From Erigeron canadensis (lineage: Eukaryota > Streptophyta > Magnoliopsida > Asterales > Asteraceae), in NCBI RefSeq assembly GCF_010389155.1, contig NC_057761.1:16122501-16186500 (forward strand): a stretch of DNA of 64,000 bases. Direction: 5' to 3'. Made by a program: the position numbers and the translations under genes. Shown here piece by piece: positions 32,863 to 44,310 of the stretch. The number at the start of each line of letters is the position of its first letter. Position 1 is the stretch's first letter. A model generated the notes under the pieces. It was not told the DNA's origin. It ran no database searches and saw only the letters and a list, made by a program, of their open reading frames with translations.

Positions 32863-35800
32863 TCAGGCCCTTTTCTTTTCAGCATGCCCAGATGGCTCTT
32901 CTATGGCCTTCCTCTTTGAAATTGGAGATGCTGGTGTAGATAAAGCAGTTCTCAGGCCCAACTCCAACTCCATCTCCATAACCTTCTTCCTGTTCCATTC
33001 CTTCTGGATGCTCTTGATAAACATCCTGGCATCCTTAGAAGTATCTTTTCCTTTAAAGGAGAGAGCAATCTCTCTTAATTCTGACCAGCCAAATGCTCTA
33101 GTGGAAGTATTTGGTCTGTCATCAGTGAAGTTCCCTTCTCTGAAAAGCTTTACATGATACTTCGAGAAGTTTTCATGGTTTTCTGCCAGATGGATCTCAG
33201 CACCCAGAATTGGTCTAGCATCAGCTCTAAAGTTTGTCATGAAATCATACCTTTCTCTGGTCTGAGCCTTCCTGACCATATCCTCCACTTCCTTTTCAAC
33301 TTGTTTCTGAACAACCACTTGGTGAATTTGAGACTTGTTTATCCTTTCGGTGGTGTTCAAAGGAATGAAGGTGCTAAAATCTGCATCTCTATCAGCTTTG
33401 CTTCTTCGCACTGGAGGCTTCGGCAGACCCTTGAATTTCTTCCTATATTCATTTTCAAGGGCTGCAACATTTTGTTTGACTTGAGTTTGAAGCTTCTCCA
33501 GTGCTTCCCTTCTTTTTGCAATCAAGTCCAGTATGGTCTCCCCATAGATTTCAGAATCATACATTTGTTCATCTTGGGAGTATATGGACCTGATATAAAC
33601 ATCATCCAGAGCAGCAATGCATTGATGAACTCTGGGATCGTCCTTCATCTTTTTGTACACTTGAACTGGTACACCCAACCTACCAGCATGGTATGAATCC
33701 AGAGTTCCCATCCTTGCCATATCTGCCTTATGAGCGGCCAGATCATTCTTCAGATTTTTCTTAAAAATTTCAATGGCAATGCATTGCTGTTCTAACCTCT
33801 TGGACGTTTCATCATCCATTGATGGAAACTCCTCAGTACTCTTCTCACCAGCCTCTTCTTCAACAACTTCAAGTTCCCCTCCAGATACCACATGCTTCTT
33901 TCTTTTTACCATCTTTAATTCTGATGGAATATCCAGAAAGTTCTCGAAGGTTGGTTCACTGGCATCAGTACCAGCAACCTCAACTTCTTTCTCATGAACA
34001 ACAATCTCTCCAGATGCTGCAACTTGTTTTTGTGCACTGGCATCAGTACCAGTTACTTGTTGTTTCTCATACTTTCTGGCATCTGAAGAGAAGGCCTTTT
34101 GAATTGCACTGGAGACGTCCTTAGGGGATTCTTGAACCTTTTCTTTTAATTTTTCCTTCTTTAAATTTTCCCCCTTGGAAGCATCTCCAGCCTGAAGATG
34201 TTTCCACACCAGATCTAGCTTGTGTCGATCTGCAGAATCAAAGGTTCTGCCAGATACTGGTGAGATGTTGTTCACAGTCTGTCGAGTCTACATCACTTCC
34301 TTTTTAATGATTTCCAGGTCTTGAGGAAAGTGTCTCGGCAACTGGTTATTTATCATCTTCACAATTTGGGGCAGAAACCCTTCTTGAAGATTTCTCAGAA
34401 TGGACCCATAAATTTCTTCAATGATCTCCTTCAGCATGTCTCCCTTGAATCTTTGAACAATAGAATTACTGACACTGCTGATCACTAAATCCTGGTCCAT
34501 AGAGGGCTTCTTTTCCAAATCATCAACCTTTTCAACCAACTTCTTAACCTCATCTGTCAGATCTGCCAGAGGTTTTACCATTTCAGTTTTGATGGCAGTC
34601 TGAACAAATGTTACCAAATTCTCCTTCATTTCCTGGACAGCAACTTGTATATTTTGAGAGTTTAGGTTTGTGGCCGCTTCAAGTTCTTCCAGTTTCTCAA
34701 ACACCAGCTTCTCATTTCCAGCAAACATGTTCATCTCTGACTTAAGATTATTGGAAATTAAATATTTAAAGTCAGAGATAACCTGAGTAGAAGACTGGAG
34801 GGATCTCTCCAGGTCCGCCACCTTATCAGAAAGGCCTTGGACCTCGGTTGAAGAAGAACTGGAGAGATCGCCTGAAGGGTTGGTGATTCTGGTAAGGGTT
34901 GATACTGGTGTCACCCTTGTGATATTTCTTGTTGCTTGGGTGACCACCAATGGTTCAGATGAGGTGAGAGGTTGGGATTCTGATGCAAAAGGTGAGATTA
35001 TTGGTATTGTTGTTGTTGTTAAAGTTGTTGTTGTTGATTGTTCTGGAGGAGGTGTTGGTGTGTTTTCTGGTGGTGGAGTTGTTGTATTTAGTGGTGGTGG
35101 GGGAGGTGGCATATCAGAAAGAATTGACTGGGAGACCGAAGCAACAGTACGATCCACTTCCTCTTCTCCCAGAAAACTTAAATCTGCATCAAAATCATTA
35201 TTTTCAGACAGTGGAGATTCTGCCATATCCCAATTTGGGCCGGCACCACCTGTCTGGTCCTCCACTTGTACATTCTCCTCCAACCTTTCTAACTCCAAAT
35301 TTTCATTTCCCCCTTCCTCCACTATCAAGGAACCATCCTCAACCATTGTATAACCTGCCGCAGAAGTTGAGACCTGAACAACTAGAGGTGAGTCTCCAGT
35401 CATCCTAGCCTGTGTAAGAGTTGTGTCAGAATTATAGGTTTGTTCAAGTTGGTGCTCAGACACGGACTCTAATGAGAGTTGGGCAGGCTCTCTATTTTCT
35501 TCACCACTTCCTCCTACCAGAATTGTGGAAGTGGTTGCAAGCAAGGTTCCCAAATTGACATCTCCAGAATCCTGTTGGGAGGATTCTGGATGGCTAGTCT
35601 GGCTACTAATGGGGTTGACCAATTTTCCTCCTTTCTTAAGACGTTTTGTTTTGTTTCTTGGTCTGGTGGGAGGGTTAGGTGGAATTTCAACAATAAAATC
35701 AACATTTTGCTGTGGGTCAGGAGCTACCTGGGAAATGGGTTGCACCCTTTCAGCAAGGAGTCTTTCAGTGGGTCCCTCATTATTTTGAGACCCGCCTGAA

Positions 35801-36738
35801 GCCTCTCTTGAGCCAGCTTGGACTGCCGCGTGAGTTTGTGCTTGTTCTTCTTCTTCTTCTGGGACTCGGAATTGATAGGTCATTACTGAAGGAATATCGA
35901 GTTCAGTAGGCGAAGAGACAAGATTGTTGAGGTCCCTCAAATACTTACAAACCGAAAAATGATTCGTATTTAATTTATACTCAGCCTGGAGGGACCTTTT
36001 AAAAATAATAGATAAAAAACGAATAAAAGGAATAAAAGCTTTTCTGCCCTTTGGCTTCAAATGTTCTGCCAAATCATCAAAAAATATTTGGGCAAAGTCC
36101 ACCCGATACCCATGCCATAAACAGTAGGCAATCTGGAGTTGCGTCTGGTTTATCTGATCTAAACCTCCAGAACTGCCACCCAAACACTCAACCAGGAGAG
36201 TAAAGAAATATCTCCATGAATCTGTCAGCTTGCTCATATATACAGTGCCCTTCCTGAGCAACTGACCATTCTCATCTACAATTTGTGTGTGCCCCATCAA
36301 CCTGCACACTTCTCTGGTGTTGATGTCAGACGGTTGTACCACCGACAACTCATTTTCATCGAAGTAGTTCATCCTCAGGGCATCTCTGAGGGAGTCGATG
36401 GTGATGGAAAATTGTTTGGTGCCCTGTTTTAAAGTGTAGTAGATGGCTTTATCTTTTTCTACGTACACGACGGTGTACCAAAACTCACAAAGGTAGTCAT
36501 GGTACATTTTGCCTGGATTTAGGGTTAGGGCACCATAAAGAGGACTGCTAAGAAAGAAAGTATTTAGCCGTCCGATGATGGTTTGAGAATCATGAGTGGT
36601 TGCAAGTTTGGCCATCCAATTATTCATATTTATTCTGATGGCATCGGCAGAAAGAGTTATATGTCTTGCTTTCTTAACTGCCTCAACAGGAGCATATTCG
36701 ACAGCAAGGAGAATTTTTGGTGAAGGTTTTGGTGCCAT
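32863..36738 (-). pseudogene. SIRE-B env-like ORF, one in-frame stop
   Basis: A frame of 1,292 codons broken only by a TAG at 34288-34290 (816 codons before, 470 after). The N-terminal part (INMNNWMAKLATTHDSQTII, SLRDALRMNYFDENEL, AYCLWHGYRVDFAQIFF) is the conserved block shared with SIRE-A. Then come an acidic Gln/Glu linker, a proline-rich hinge (MPPPPPPLNTTTPPP), coiled-coil heptads (LTDEVKKLVEKVDDLEKK) and a charged C-terminal half (DDPRVHQCIAALDDVYIRS, KAQTRERYDFMTNFRADARP). It ends SGHAEKKRA. There is no hydrophobic stretch of membrane length and no signal peptide. Its function is unknown; 'env-like' is only the positional name used for Sireviruses. Confidence 0.85.
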
Positions 36739-37677
36739 TGGTGCAGAAAAGAATGAAGGTGAAGAAAATTAGGGTTTTGGAATTTAAGAGGAGATGATGA
36801 TTGGAAAGTAAATGAAGAAGGAAATAAATGATAGAATTTTTGAGATTTTGGGAGTAAATGAAATTTTTCGAAGTAAATGAATATGAAGGCAGAAGGAGTA
36901 GTTATATAGGAGAGAGAAAAATGGAATTCAAAACGGTTTTTTTGAAATAATTCAAAATAGTTTTTGATCGGTTTTGACATCCGCATTTAATGTTTCCCAT
37001 TACCCATAAATGAATGACGGTTGACAGCCCACAACTTACCAATATTCACTTTTTATGTTCCCAAGGTAACAAAACCCACTCAAAAATTTGAAAACGTGTG
37101 CAACGTAGGATAAAAGATAAATATCTATAAAAAGGTTTGCTTACGTGGCACGCACTAACATCAGGTAACACATGTTAAATCTGACAACCATGACTCGACT
37201 TTTAATACATCTGGAGGATGACTAGTCACTCCAGTAACACTGGTGGATTAGTCCAGTGAAACACACATTAAATGATACACTGGAGGGACACTCCAGTAAT
37301 GTAACCTGGACACCTCAAACATGCACATCAAAAATAAAAAGACAAGTGAGAGGGACACATTTACAAAGCAATTTTCATTACTTCAAACACGCACATCAAC
37401 TATCCAGATACTAATGAAAGGGACACATCTACAAGGTTTCCAGTGGAATTTTCCACAAAATTTCTCCAGAGAGAAAATAAATTAATAAATTCCCCTAAAG
37501 TAAAACATTTTAGTCAAAAATTCTGGTCGAGTCTTCCCCCTGGAATGGTGATCCATAATTCTATCAGTGCAAAGATAGTACACAAAGGCGTTCGGTAGCT
37601 TTACTGGCATAGAATTACAAATCAGGAATCAAAGAACCCTGCCAGTGTCACAAAGGCGTTCATAACAAGGTTCCAGA
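36739..37677 (-). other. SIRE-B pol-env spacer
   Basis: Noncoding, with a leader next to the env-like start, an inverted repeat ACTGGAG-GGACA-CTCCAGT (37279-37297), repeated GAGGGACACAT and CACGCACATCAAC phrases (37340-37430), PPT-like CCCCCTGG (37535-37542, minus strand CCAGGGGG) and two CACAAAGGCGTTC phrases (37572, 37650). Confidence 0.75.
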
Positions 37678-40600
37678 TTAAGGGTTCAACATTCCCAACT
37701 CACCAACAAGAAAGTTAAAGGTTTTCTCACCCAATGGTTTTGTAAAAATGTCAGCGAGTTGTTTGCCAGTGGGAATAAAATGGATTTCAATATCTTTATT
37801 CATAACATGATCACGAATGAAATGATACCTGACATCAATGTTTTTCGTCTTGGAATGCATGACTGGATTATTGGAGATAGCAATGGCACTGGTGTTATCA
37901 CAAAATATTGGACTTCTGGAGTACTTAAGACCATAATCTGAAGACACATATTTTGCTTCAGCAGTGGATAATGAAACTGAAGTCTGCTTCTTACTGGTCC
38001 AGCTCACCAGTTTGCCACCAAGGAAATGACATCCACCAGTAGTGCATTTCCTATCTATCTTACAACCTGCATGATCTGAATCTGAATAACCCATTAGATC
38101 TAAGCCTGAGCCTTTGGGATACCAAAGACCCAAACTGGGAGCACCCTTAAGGTACTTCAGAATGCGCTTAACAGCCGCCAGATGAGATTCTTTAGGGTTA
38201 GACTGATATCTGGCACAAAGACATGTTGCAAACATTATATCTGGTGTACTGGCAGTTAAATACATTAGTGAACCAATCATGCCTCTATAGGCAGTGGTGT
38301 TCACTGGCTTCCCATCAGGGTCTGAATCTATTGTTAAAGGTGCAAAAATAGGAGTTAATTTTGAAAGTGAAGAATTCATATCGAATTTTCTTAAAATATC
38401 TCTAACATATTTTTCTAGATTAATAAAAATACCATCACTGGTTTGTTTAATCTGGAGTCCAAGAAAAATTGTTAACTCGCCCATTAAACTCATTTCAAAT
38501 TTTGAAGACATGATTTTTGAAAATTTCTTGCACAAAGATTCATCAGTAAAACCAAAAATAATATCATCAACATAAACTTGTACCAACAGAAGATTACCTC
38601 TTTCACGAAGAATAAATAAGGTATTGTGAATTGCACCTCTTTTGAAACCATTATCATTCAAGTGTTTAGTCAGAGTGTCATACCAGGCTCTTGGGGCTTG
38701 TCTGAGACCATATAACGCCTTGTCCAGACGATATACCCAGTGGGGATGCTTTTCATCAATGAAGCCTGGTGGTTGCTTGACATACACTTCTTCTTCTAGT
38801 TCTCCATTCAAAAATGCACTCTTTACATCCATCTGGTAGACCTTGAATCTATGATGAGCAGCAAAAGCCGAAAACATTCTGATGGCTTCTAGCCTTGCTA
38901 CTGGTGCGAAAGATTCTTCAAAGTCTAGATCTGTCTGGACGTACCCTTGTGCCACTAATCTGGCCTTATTTCTGATTACGTGGCTTCATCAACCTTTTTC
39001 CTGAAGACCCATCTTGTTCCAATTGGTTCTTTCTTACCACCTGGAAAAGGAACCAGATTCCAAACTTTGTTTCGTTCGAACTGGTGAAGCTCTTCTTGCA
39101 TAGCAATCACCCAACTTGGATCTTCCATTACCTCGTCAATCTTCTTCGGTTCCATCAGTGATAAGAAGCTGACATATAAACATTGTTCACTGGAGGCACT
39201 TCTGGTCTGAACCCCTCTACTGGAGTCCCCAATAATCTGATTGATTGGTTGAGCTTTCGTCCACTTAGAGTATTGACCAGGATAGTTTCTGACAACAATA
39301 TCAGTGCAAGAATTCAATTGGTTTTCTGGAATGGGATCTTGCCAGACAACTTCAACATCTTCATCAGAATTAGTAAGATCATGATTTGCATTATGAAATT
39401 CTTCATTTAAAGGCATTTCTTGAATTACTGGCGCAGAATCAATTGGATTTTCTGATACTGGAGGTGTAGTACGAACATCTGATCCAATAACATGTTCAGA
39501 GGGTAGTTTGAAACTTATTGAAGGATAAAATGAAGTATTACTGGGAGGTTTTTCAATTTGTATTGGTTCCAAGTCAGGATGACTGAAAACTTCTTCAGAT
39601 GAATCTTTATTGTAGTTGATAGGATCAGATTCACCAAAGATAATTGGATTTTCTAGGGGAGAATGAAGGGTTGGCTTTTTATTAATTGCTTCATTTGACT
39701 CATCAAATGTGACATGAATTGACTCTTGGACCTTCTCCAGTCTTTTATTGTAGACTCTGAAGGCTTTGCGAATGGCTGAATATCCTAAGAATTATTCTTC
39801 ATCAGCTTTGGCATCAAATTTGCCTAACTGACTGGAGTCGTTCAGGATGTATACTGGACATCCAAAAACGTGAAAATAACCAATATTTGGTTTTCTATTT
39901 CTTAATATTTCATAGGATGTCTTCTTGTGACGCTTCACATATACTGACCGATTCTGGGTATGACAAGTAGTTGCAATTGCTTCGGCCCAGTACATTTGAG
40001 GAAGACCAGATTCAGCAAGCATACTCCTGGCAGCTTCTATCAGTGTTCTGTTCTTTCTTTCAACAAGTCCATTCTGTTCTGGAGTGCGAGCTGATGAGAA
40101 GTTTTGGGAGATGCCAGTGTCAGTACAGAATTTCTCCAGAGTTGCATTCTGGAATTCTGTTCCATTATCACTTCTTAACTGACACACTTTTCGCTTATAT
40201 TTGAGCTCAATTTGCTTGATAAGAGCGATGACTTCAGCAGCAGTTTCATTCTTTGATCTGCGAAATATAACCCAACAAAATCTGGAGTATTCATCAACAA
40301 CAACCAGGGTATATTTCTTACCAGCACGAGTCTAAACGTTCACTGGGCCAAACAGATTCATATGAAGCATATGAAGAGGTTCAGATATGCTGAAATTCTG
40401 TTTTGTCTTGAAACCGGTATGTTTTTGCTTACCCATCTCACATCCTGGACATGGCCTTTCCTTTTTGAAGGAAACAGAAGGTATCCCATCTGCAAGATGT
40501 TTTCAGGACAACTTGTTAATATTTTTGAAATTTAAATGAGATAACCTTTTATGCCATAACCAGTTTGTGTCTTCATCAGCCTTGGTATAGAAACATTGCT

Positions 40601-40976
40601 CTCAAGGAGAGCTTTCCATATCCATCACATACACATTCCCTTTTCTGGGAGCAATCAATACTACCTTCCAATCCTTATTAAATACGATGCCCTGGGCGAT
40701 GTTAAACAACACCTGGTAGCCATCATCACACAACTGGCTCACACTTATAGGGTTGTATTTCAAACCATTAACATAAGCCACTCGTCTGAATTTGACTTGA
40801 CCATTATTCAGGACACCATATCCCTCAGTCTTTCTAGAACCATCATTCCCAAAAGTAATAGAGGGTCCGTCTGAAACCACGAACTCCTCCAGCAGGGTCT
40901 TACATCCGGTCATTCTCCTGCCAGCAGCACTGTCAAGATACCAAATATATTTCTTTCGATCGCCCTGCACATCCAC
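37678..40976 (-). pseudogene. SIRE-B pol (protease, integrase, RT, RNase H)
   Basis: The protease WYLDSAAGRRMTG again has DSA in place of DSG. Stops interrupt the integrase part at 40602-40604 (TGA for the TCA of SIRE-A), in the LSHLN region near 40500 and at 40334. A break at KADEE* follows 39792. Integrase motifs RSDNGTEFQ and EQNGLVERKNRT remain. At about 38976 a lost segment in [12 protein letters not shown] shifts frame, after which RT and RNase H form one 425-codon frame (38955-37678) with [38 protein letters not shown] and CDNTSAIA. About 20 residues between AEAKYVS and DYGLKYS are deleted in RNase H. Not functional. Confidence 0.92.
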
Positions 40977-40983
40977 CAGATTA

Positions 40984-43357
40984 TTAGTTCATAGGTTTGC
41001 GAACCCATCGACTGATGGGTTCTCTGGATCCACAAGGATGGATCCCGGCAGGTATCTGGTTGATTTCACTTTCAAAAATAGTGGGTTTTTCAGTAAACAC
41101 CACTAGGGTTGATAGTTTGGAAACCTTTTTCTTTTTCTTGTCAACAGATGTGCTTGATTTTTCTTTCTTTGAAAAAGGTTTAGCATTTTGTTTTGGGCCA
41201 GATGAAGTACCCTCAAAATTGTTTAATCTTGCATTGCAACTTTGAACTTGATGAGCCAGTAGTTGAAACTGACTCTCTAACCTTAACAAAATGGTTTCTT
41301 CAGATGACACCTGAGCCTTTCTTCAAAATGGTTTCTTCAGATGACAACTGACTCTCTAGCCTTTCCAAAATGGCTTATGTGATGGAACAACATTCTTCTT
41401 TTTCTGAACCTGGGTTCTTTAGAAGAGGATGAAGGCAAAGGTTTATTCTGCTTAACCTTCTTAACTGGAGCATTCATCTGGGGAGCTCCAGTCTTAACCT
41501 TAGTCAATTGAACAGGAGGAATAATACAAGTTTTGGGTGTTAATCATAAATCGTGCTGGGTTTCAACACTTCAGGCAGTCGGTCAACAACGGGAATTAAT
41601 GCAGCAGCATTCACATCACCACCCAGATATGCACGTTTTTGGGTAGGGTACCAAGATTGAATAACATGTTTTTCTTTTGTTAAAAGGTTTTCTAATTCTT
41701 CCTTTTCCTGGACCAGTTGTTCAGTGACCAAAACTTGTGCTTTAAAAGCGAGTTCAATATCTTGCAATTCTTTTAACTTTGATTGTAAATTTGCCATTTC
41801 AGAAAAATCTGTTTCAAAAGTATTTGACATTTCTGATCGAACAGTTTCCACAAAAATTAAATCAGAGTTTAAAGCTTCAGCAATGTCCAGTTTTAATTCA
41901 GGATCACTTTCCTTGTCATAATCAATTACCTTTTTACTGACAATGTCCACCCATCGTCCAGATGTGACATCTTCTTTTACCAGATGCTCTTCATCAGCCA
42001 GAGCCATATAACAACAATCTCTTTCCTCTTCCTCATCAACTGATGAGTCATCAGAGGGAACCCATTCTTCTTTAGCAACCATGCATTTGTTATTATCTTT
42101 TTCTGCAGACATGAGAGAAATTTGAGCCTTAAGCTTTTTATACTTGTTTCTGTAGCTATCATCAGGCTTGTTATAAGAAGTAGATGGACCAGATTGGGAT
42201 ACAAACTGATTGGACTTGCACTCTTTCATGAATGACCTTTTCTGCCACACTTAAAAGCATGTCAGATTGGCCTTGTCAGTGGAAGAACTGGGTGCATTGT
42301 GTCCAGTAGGTCTGTTAGCTCTGGCTTTAAAACGGTTGAACGTTTTAGCCATCATTGCCATCAGATCATCATTATTTGTTTCATCACAATCTGGAGAGAT
42401 ATTATTCATGGCTCCAGAATCCATTAATTCAGACATCATCTTCTTCATAGAAAATACATTCTTGGAAGACATTAATGATGCACATGGTGGTTCAGTATGA
42501 CTGACCACAGTGGAATTACTGGAAGCATGATTAATAGCATCTTTTTCTGCCTCAATTCTCTGGGCTTGATTCTCTTCAGTGAATCTGAAGGCTCCATACA
42601 ATGTAGACAAAGTATGAGTGTGCAAGGTTTTACCTTGTCTCAAGACCACGATCATATGAGACCATTTTGAAGGAAAAATATCACAAAACTTTTCAAGAAG
42701 TATGTCCTTGTCTTTATTTACACCTAACCCTCTCAACTGGTTTATGATAGACATAAATCTGGTATAGGTACCAGTTAATGATTCATTGGGTAGGGCAAAA
42801 AGTGACTCGTACTTCTTGTTTAAAGCCACTTTTCTGATAACAATAGTATCATCACCACCTTCATACTGATTCACTAGTTCATCCCACATGCTTTTAGCAC
42901 TGGGATAGAGCACTAGTGTGGGAACAAGAGCTTCAGGAACGGCCCCGAGGATCATGACTTTTAAAGTTGTGTCCATGTTGACAAGTCTCCTTTCCACTTC
43001 AGACCAGTGTTCCCCTCTCTTTTCCCTGCCAGATCTTGATCCAGTAGGATCAAGAAGTGCATTGAGAGGACTTCTTGGAACATAGGGTCCTTCATTTAGA
43101 ATTTTTAACATGTTCCTCTCAATTCCAGTAACATGTAACAACATCCTAGCCTTCCACGTTCCAAATTCATCACCATTCCCACTGAATTTGGGAGTAGGTG
43201 TGTTTGAATAATGCACATGCACATGTGGAGAAGCAGGATTAACAGGAGGTGGTGGTTGGGGATTATTGTTAACAGGTTCAGCTTGTTCATTTTCAATAAT
43301 AGGGGGTGGACCAGTATTTAAGGGAATTCCTTGAGTATTCTCTGGGTTGGCCATCAA
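40984..43357 (-). pseudogene. SIRE-B gag
   Basis: The first frame (43357-42251) holds the full gag core: FSGNGDEFGTWKARM, SAKSMWDELVNQYEGG, FPSKWSHMIVVLRQGK. The zinc knuckle is spoiled by a +1 T just after CF (making a stop at 42251-42253) and a -1 T about 20 bases on, which restores the frame at SFMKEC. The frame then runs to 41540, where a deletion of about 7 nt after KPSTIYD creates a stop. The C-terminal part (41310-40984) is in another frame and ends MN followed by two TAA codons (40981-40986). A small tandem duplication of an ATGGTTTCTTCAGATGACA phrase lies at 41290-41350. Confidence 0.9.
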
Positions 43358-43392
43358 GAAAATACGGATCTAGGCAATTATGTTAGCCTTCC

Positions 43393-43404
43393 GCTCTGAT
43401 ACCA
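43393..43404 (-). promoter_or_regulatory. SIRE-B primer binding site
   Basis: The plus-strand text GCTCTGATACCA reads TGGTATCAGAGC on the element strand, complementary to initiator tRNA-Met, two bases from the LTR. Confidence 0.93.
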
Positions 43405-43406
43405 AT

Positions 43407-44227
43407 TGTGAAGTCCCTCACTCGATGGTTTAACCCAAGAGTGTAGAATAACAAGTCAAGTAAGCACTAGATATGGACTAGTATTACAAATATATAAATG
43501 CAAGAATTATATAAAGTAATACTATACTTAAGCCATGTAAATAAATAAGCAAGTAAAGTAAATGGTGAGACACAATGTAATTTTCAAGTGTATTTTAGTT
43601 ATTGATGTTAAATAAAATACAAGGTTGTTGCGGAACAACATATTACAAAGTAAGTATCTAAACAACCTATGAATTACAAGTGATCTAATATTGCTAAATA
43701 AACTCTTTGATCGAAATACTTAAAGTTGTGAAGTATAACTGTTTAGATCGAGAATATTTGAGCAAGGCACCAAATTGCAAAAGTGTAATTTGGACGAGGG
43801 AAATGACCAACCACCTTTACACGCATGTAAGCTTTTAAGAAAGGTTGTCCGGATAAAAGCGTGTAAAGGCAATAAAGTCAATTCCTCGTAATCAGTGTTC
43901 AGACTTGTAAGGTCTAGAACACTGTCAAGGTCTCCAGTCAAGAAATCTGGTAAGTCTTCCAGTGAGCTCCGCTATTTTGTCAGACTTCTTTCTTCAGACT
44001 TCAGTCTTCGACTTCAGTGAGAATGTCTTCCAGTAAGTTGATCTTCGACTAGAGTGAAGTCCAGTGGACATATCTGGTGAAATCCAGATTCCTGTACAAG
44101 TAAATTGTTCACTGACCTTCTCATAATTTCTGGACAAATCTTCTAAGGGCTCCAGACTTCTCATCTGGACAATCGTCCAGTAAACATATCTTCGTCTGGA
44201 GCGAGTCCAGTAAATCTGGACCTAACA
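43407..44227 (-). repeat. SIRE-B 5' LTR, TATA region deleted (821 bp)
   Basis: Compared with the 3' LTR it lacks 151 bp (31999-32149 of the other copy), joining GGGAAATGAC directly to CAACCACC at about 43807/43808, plus about 9 bp near 43838. The missing block contains the only TATAAATA of the LTR. The copy next to the PBS, which should drive the element, therefore has no TATA box. Confidence 0.9.
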
Positions 44228-44308
44228 TCCATACTACTTGTTCTTGTAATCTTTTTTTTGTGGTTGTATATAAGTTTAAACAGGGTATCCCTTTTACCCA
44301 AAAAAAAA
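44228..44308 (+). other. LINE-2 3' end and poly(A)
   Basis: It begins with the second TCCAT (44228-44232), continues the 3' UTR and ends GGGTATCCCTTTTACCC and A9. The 3' end motif matches other LINE ends in the window. Confidence 0.85.
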
Positions 44309-44310
44309 CA

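Larger units (their letters stand above)
31598..44227 (-). mobile_element. SIRE-B: complete SIRE-type element, minus strand
   Basis: A 12.63 kb element with both LTRs, PBS, PPT and a perfect 5 bp target duplication TCCAT (31593-31597 / 44228-44232). Organisation is as in SIRE-A and the proteins are close relatives. The LTRs differ at about 8 of the first 400 aligned bases, so it is younger than SIRE-A. It carries stops and frameshifts in gag and pol, but the env-like frame has a single stop. Its 5' LTR has lost its TATA region (see that entry). Confidence 0.95.
30750..44308 (+). mobile_element. LINE-2 inserted in SIRE-A, split by SIRE-B
   Basis: The 5'-truncated LINE enters at the GTCGTGGCTTGACC junction (about 30750). 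Coding and 3' UTR sequence continue to 31597. SIRE-B interrupts (31598-44227). The LINE resumes at TCCATACTACTTG and ends GGGTATCCCTTTTACCC plus A9 at 44300-44308, after which the SIRE-A env-like ORF continues with ATGGATCAG. I do not see a clear LINE target duplication. Without SIRE-B the LINE fragment is about 0.93 kb. Confidence 0.88.

Noticed and set aside
33154..33696. 180-codon plus-strand frame
   Set aside because: Antisense to the SIRE-B env-like ORF, no own domain.
34880..35408. Plus-strand frames of 141-157 codons
   Set aside because: They are antisense shadows of the proline/threonine-rich hinge of the SIRE-B env-like ORF.
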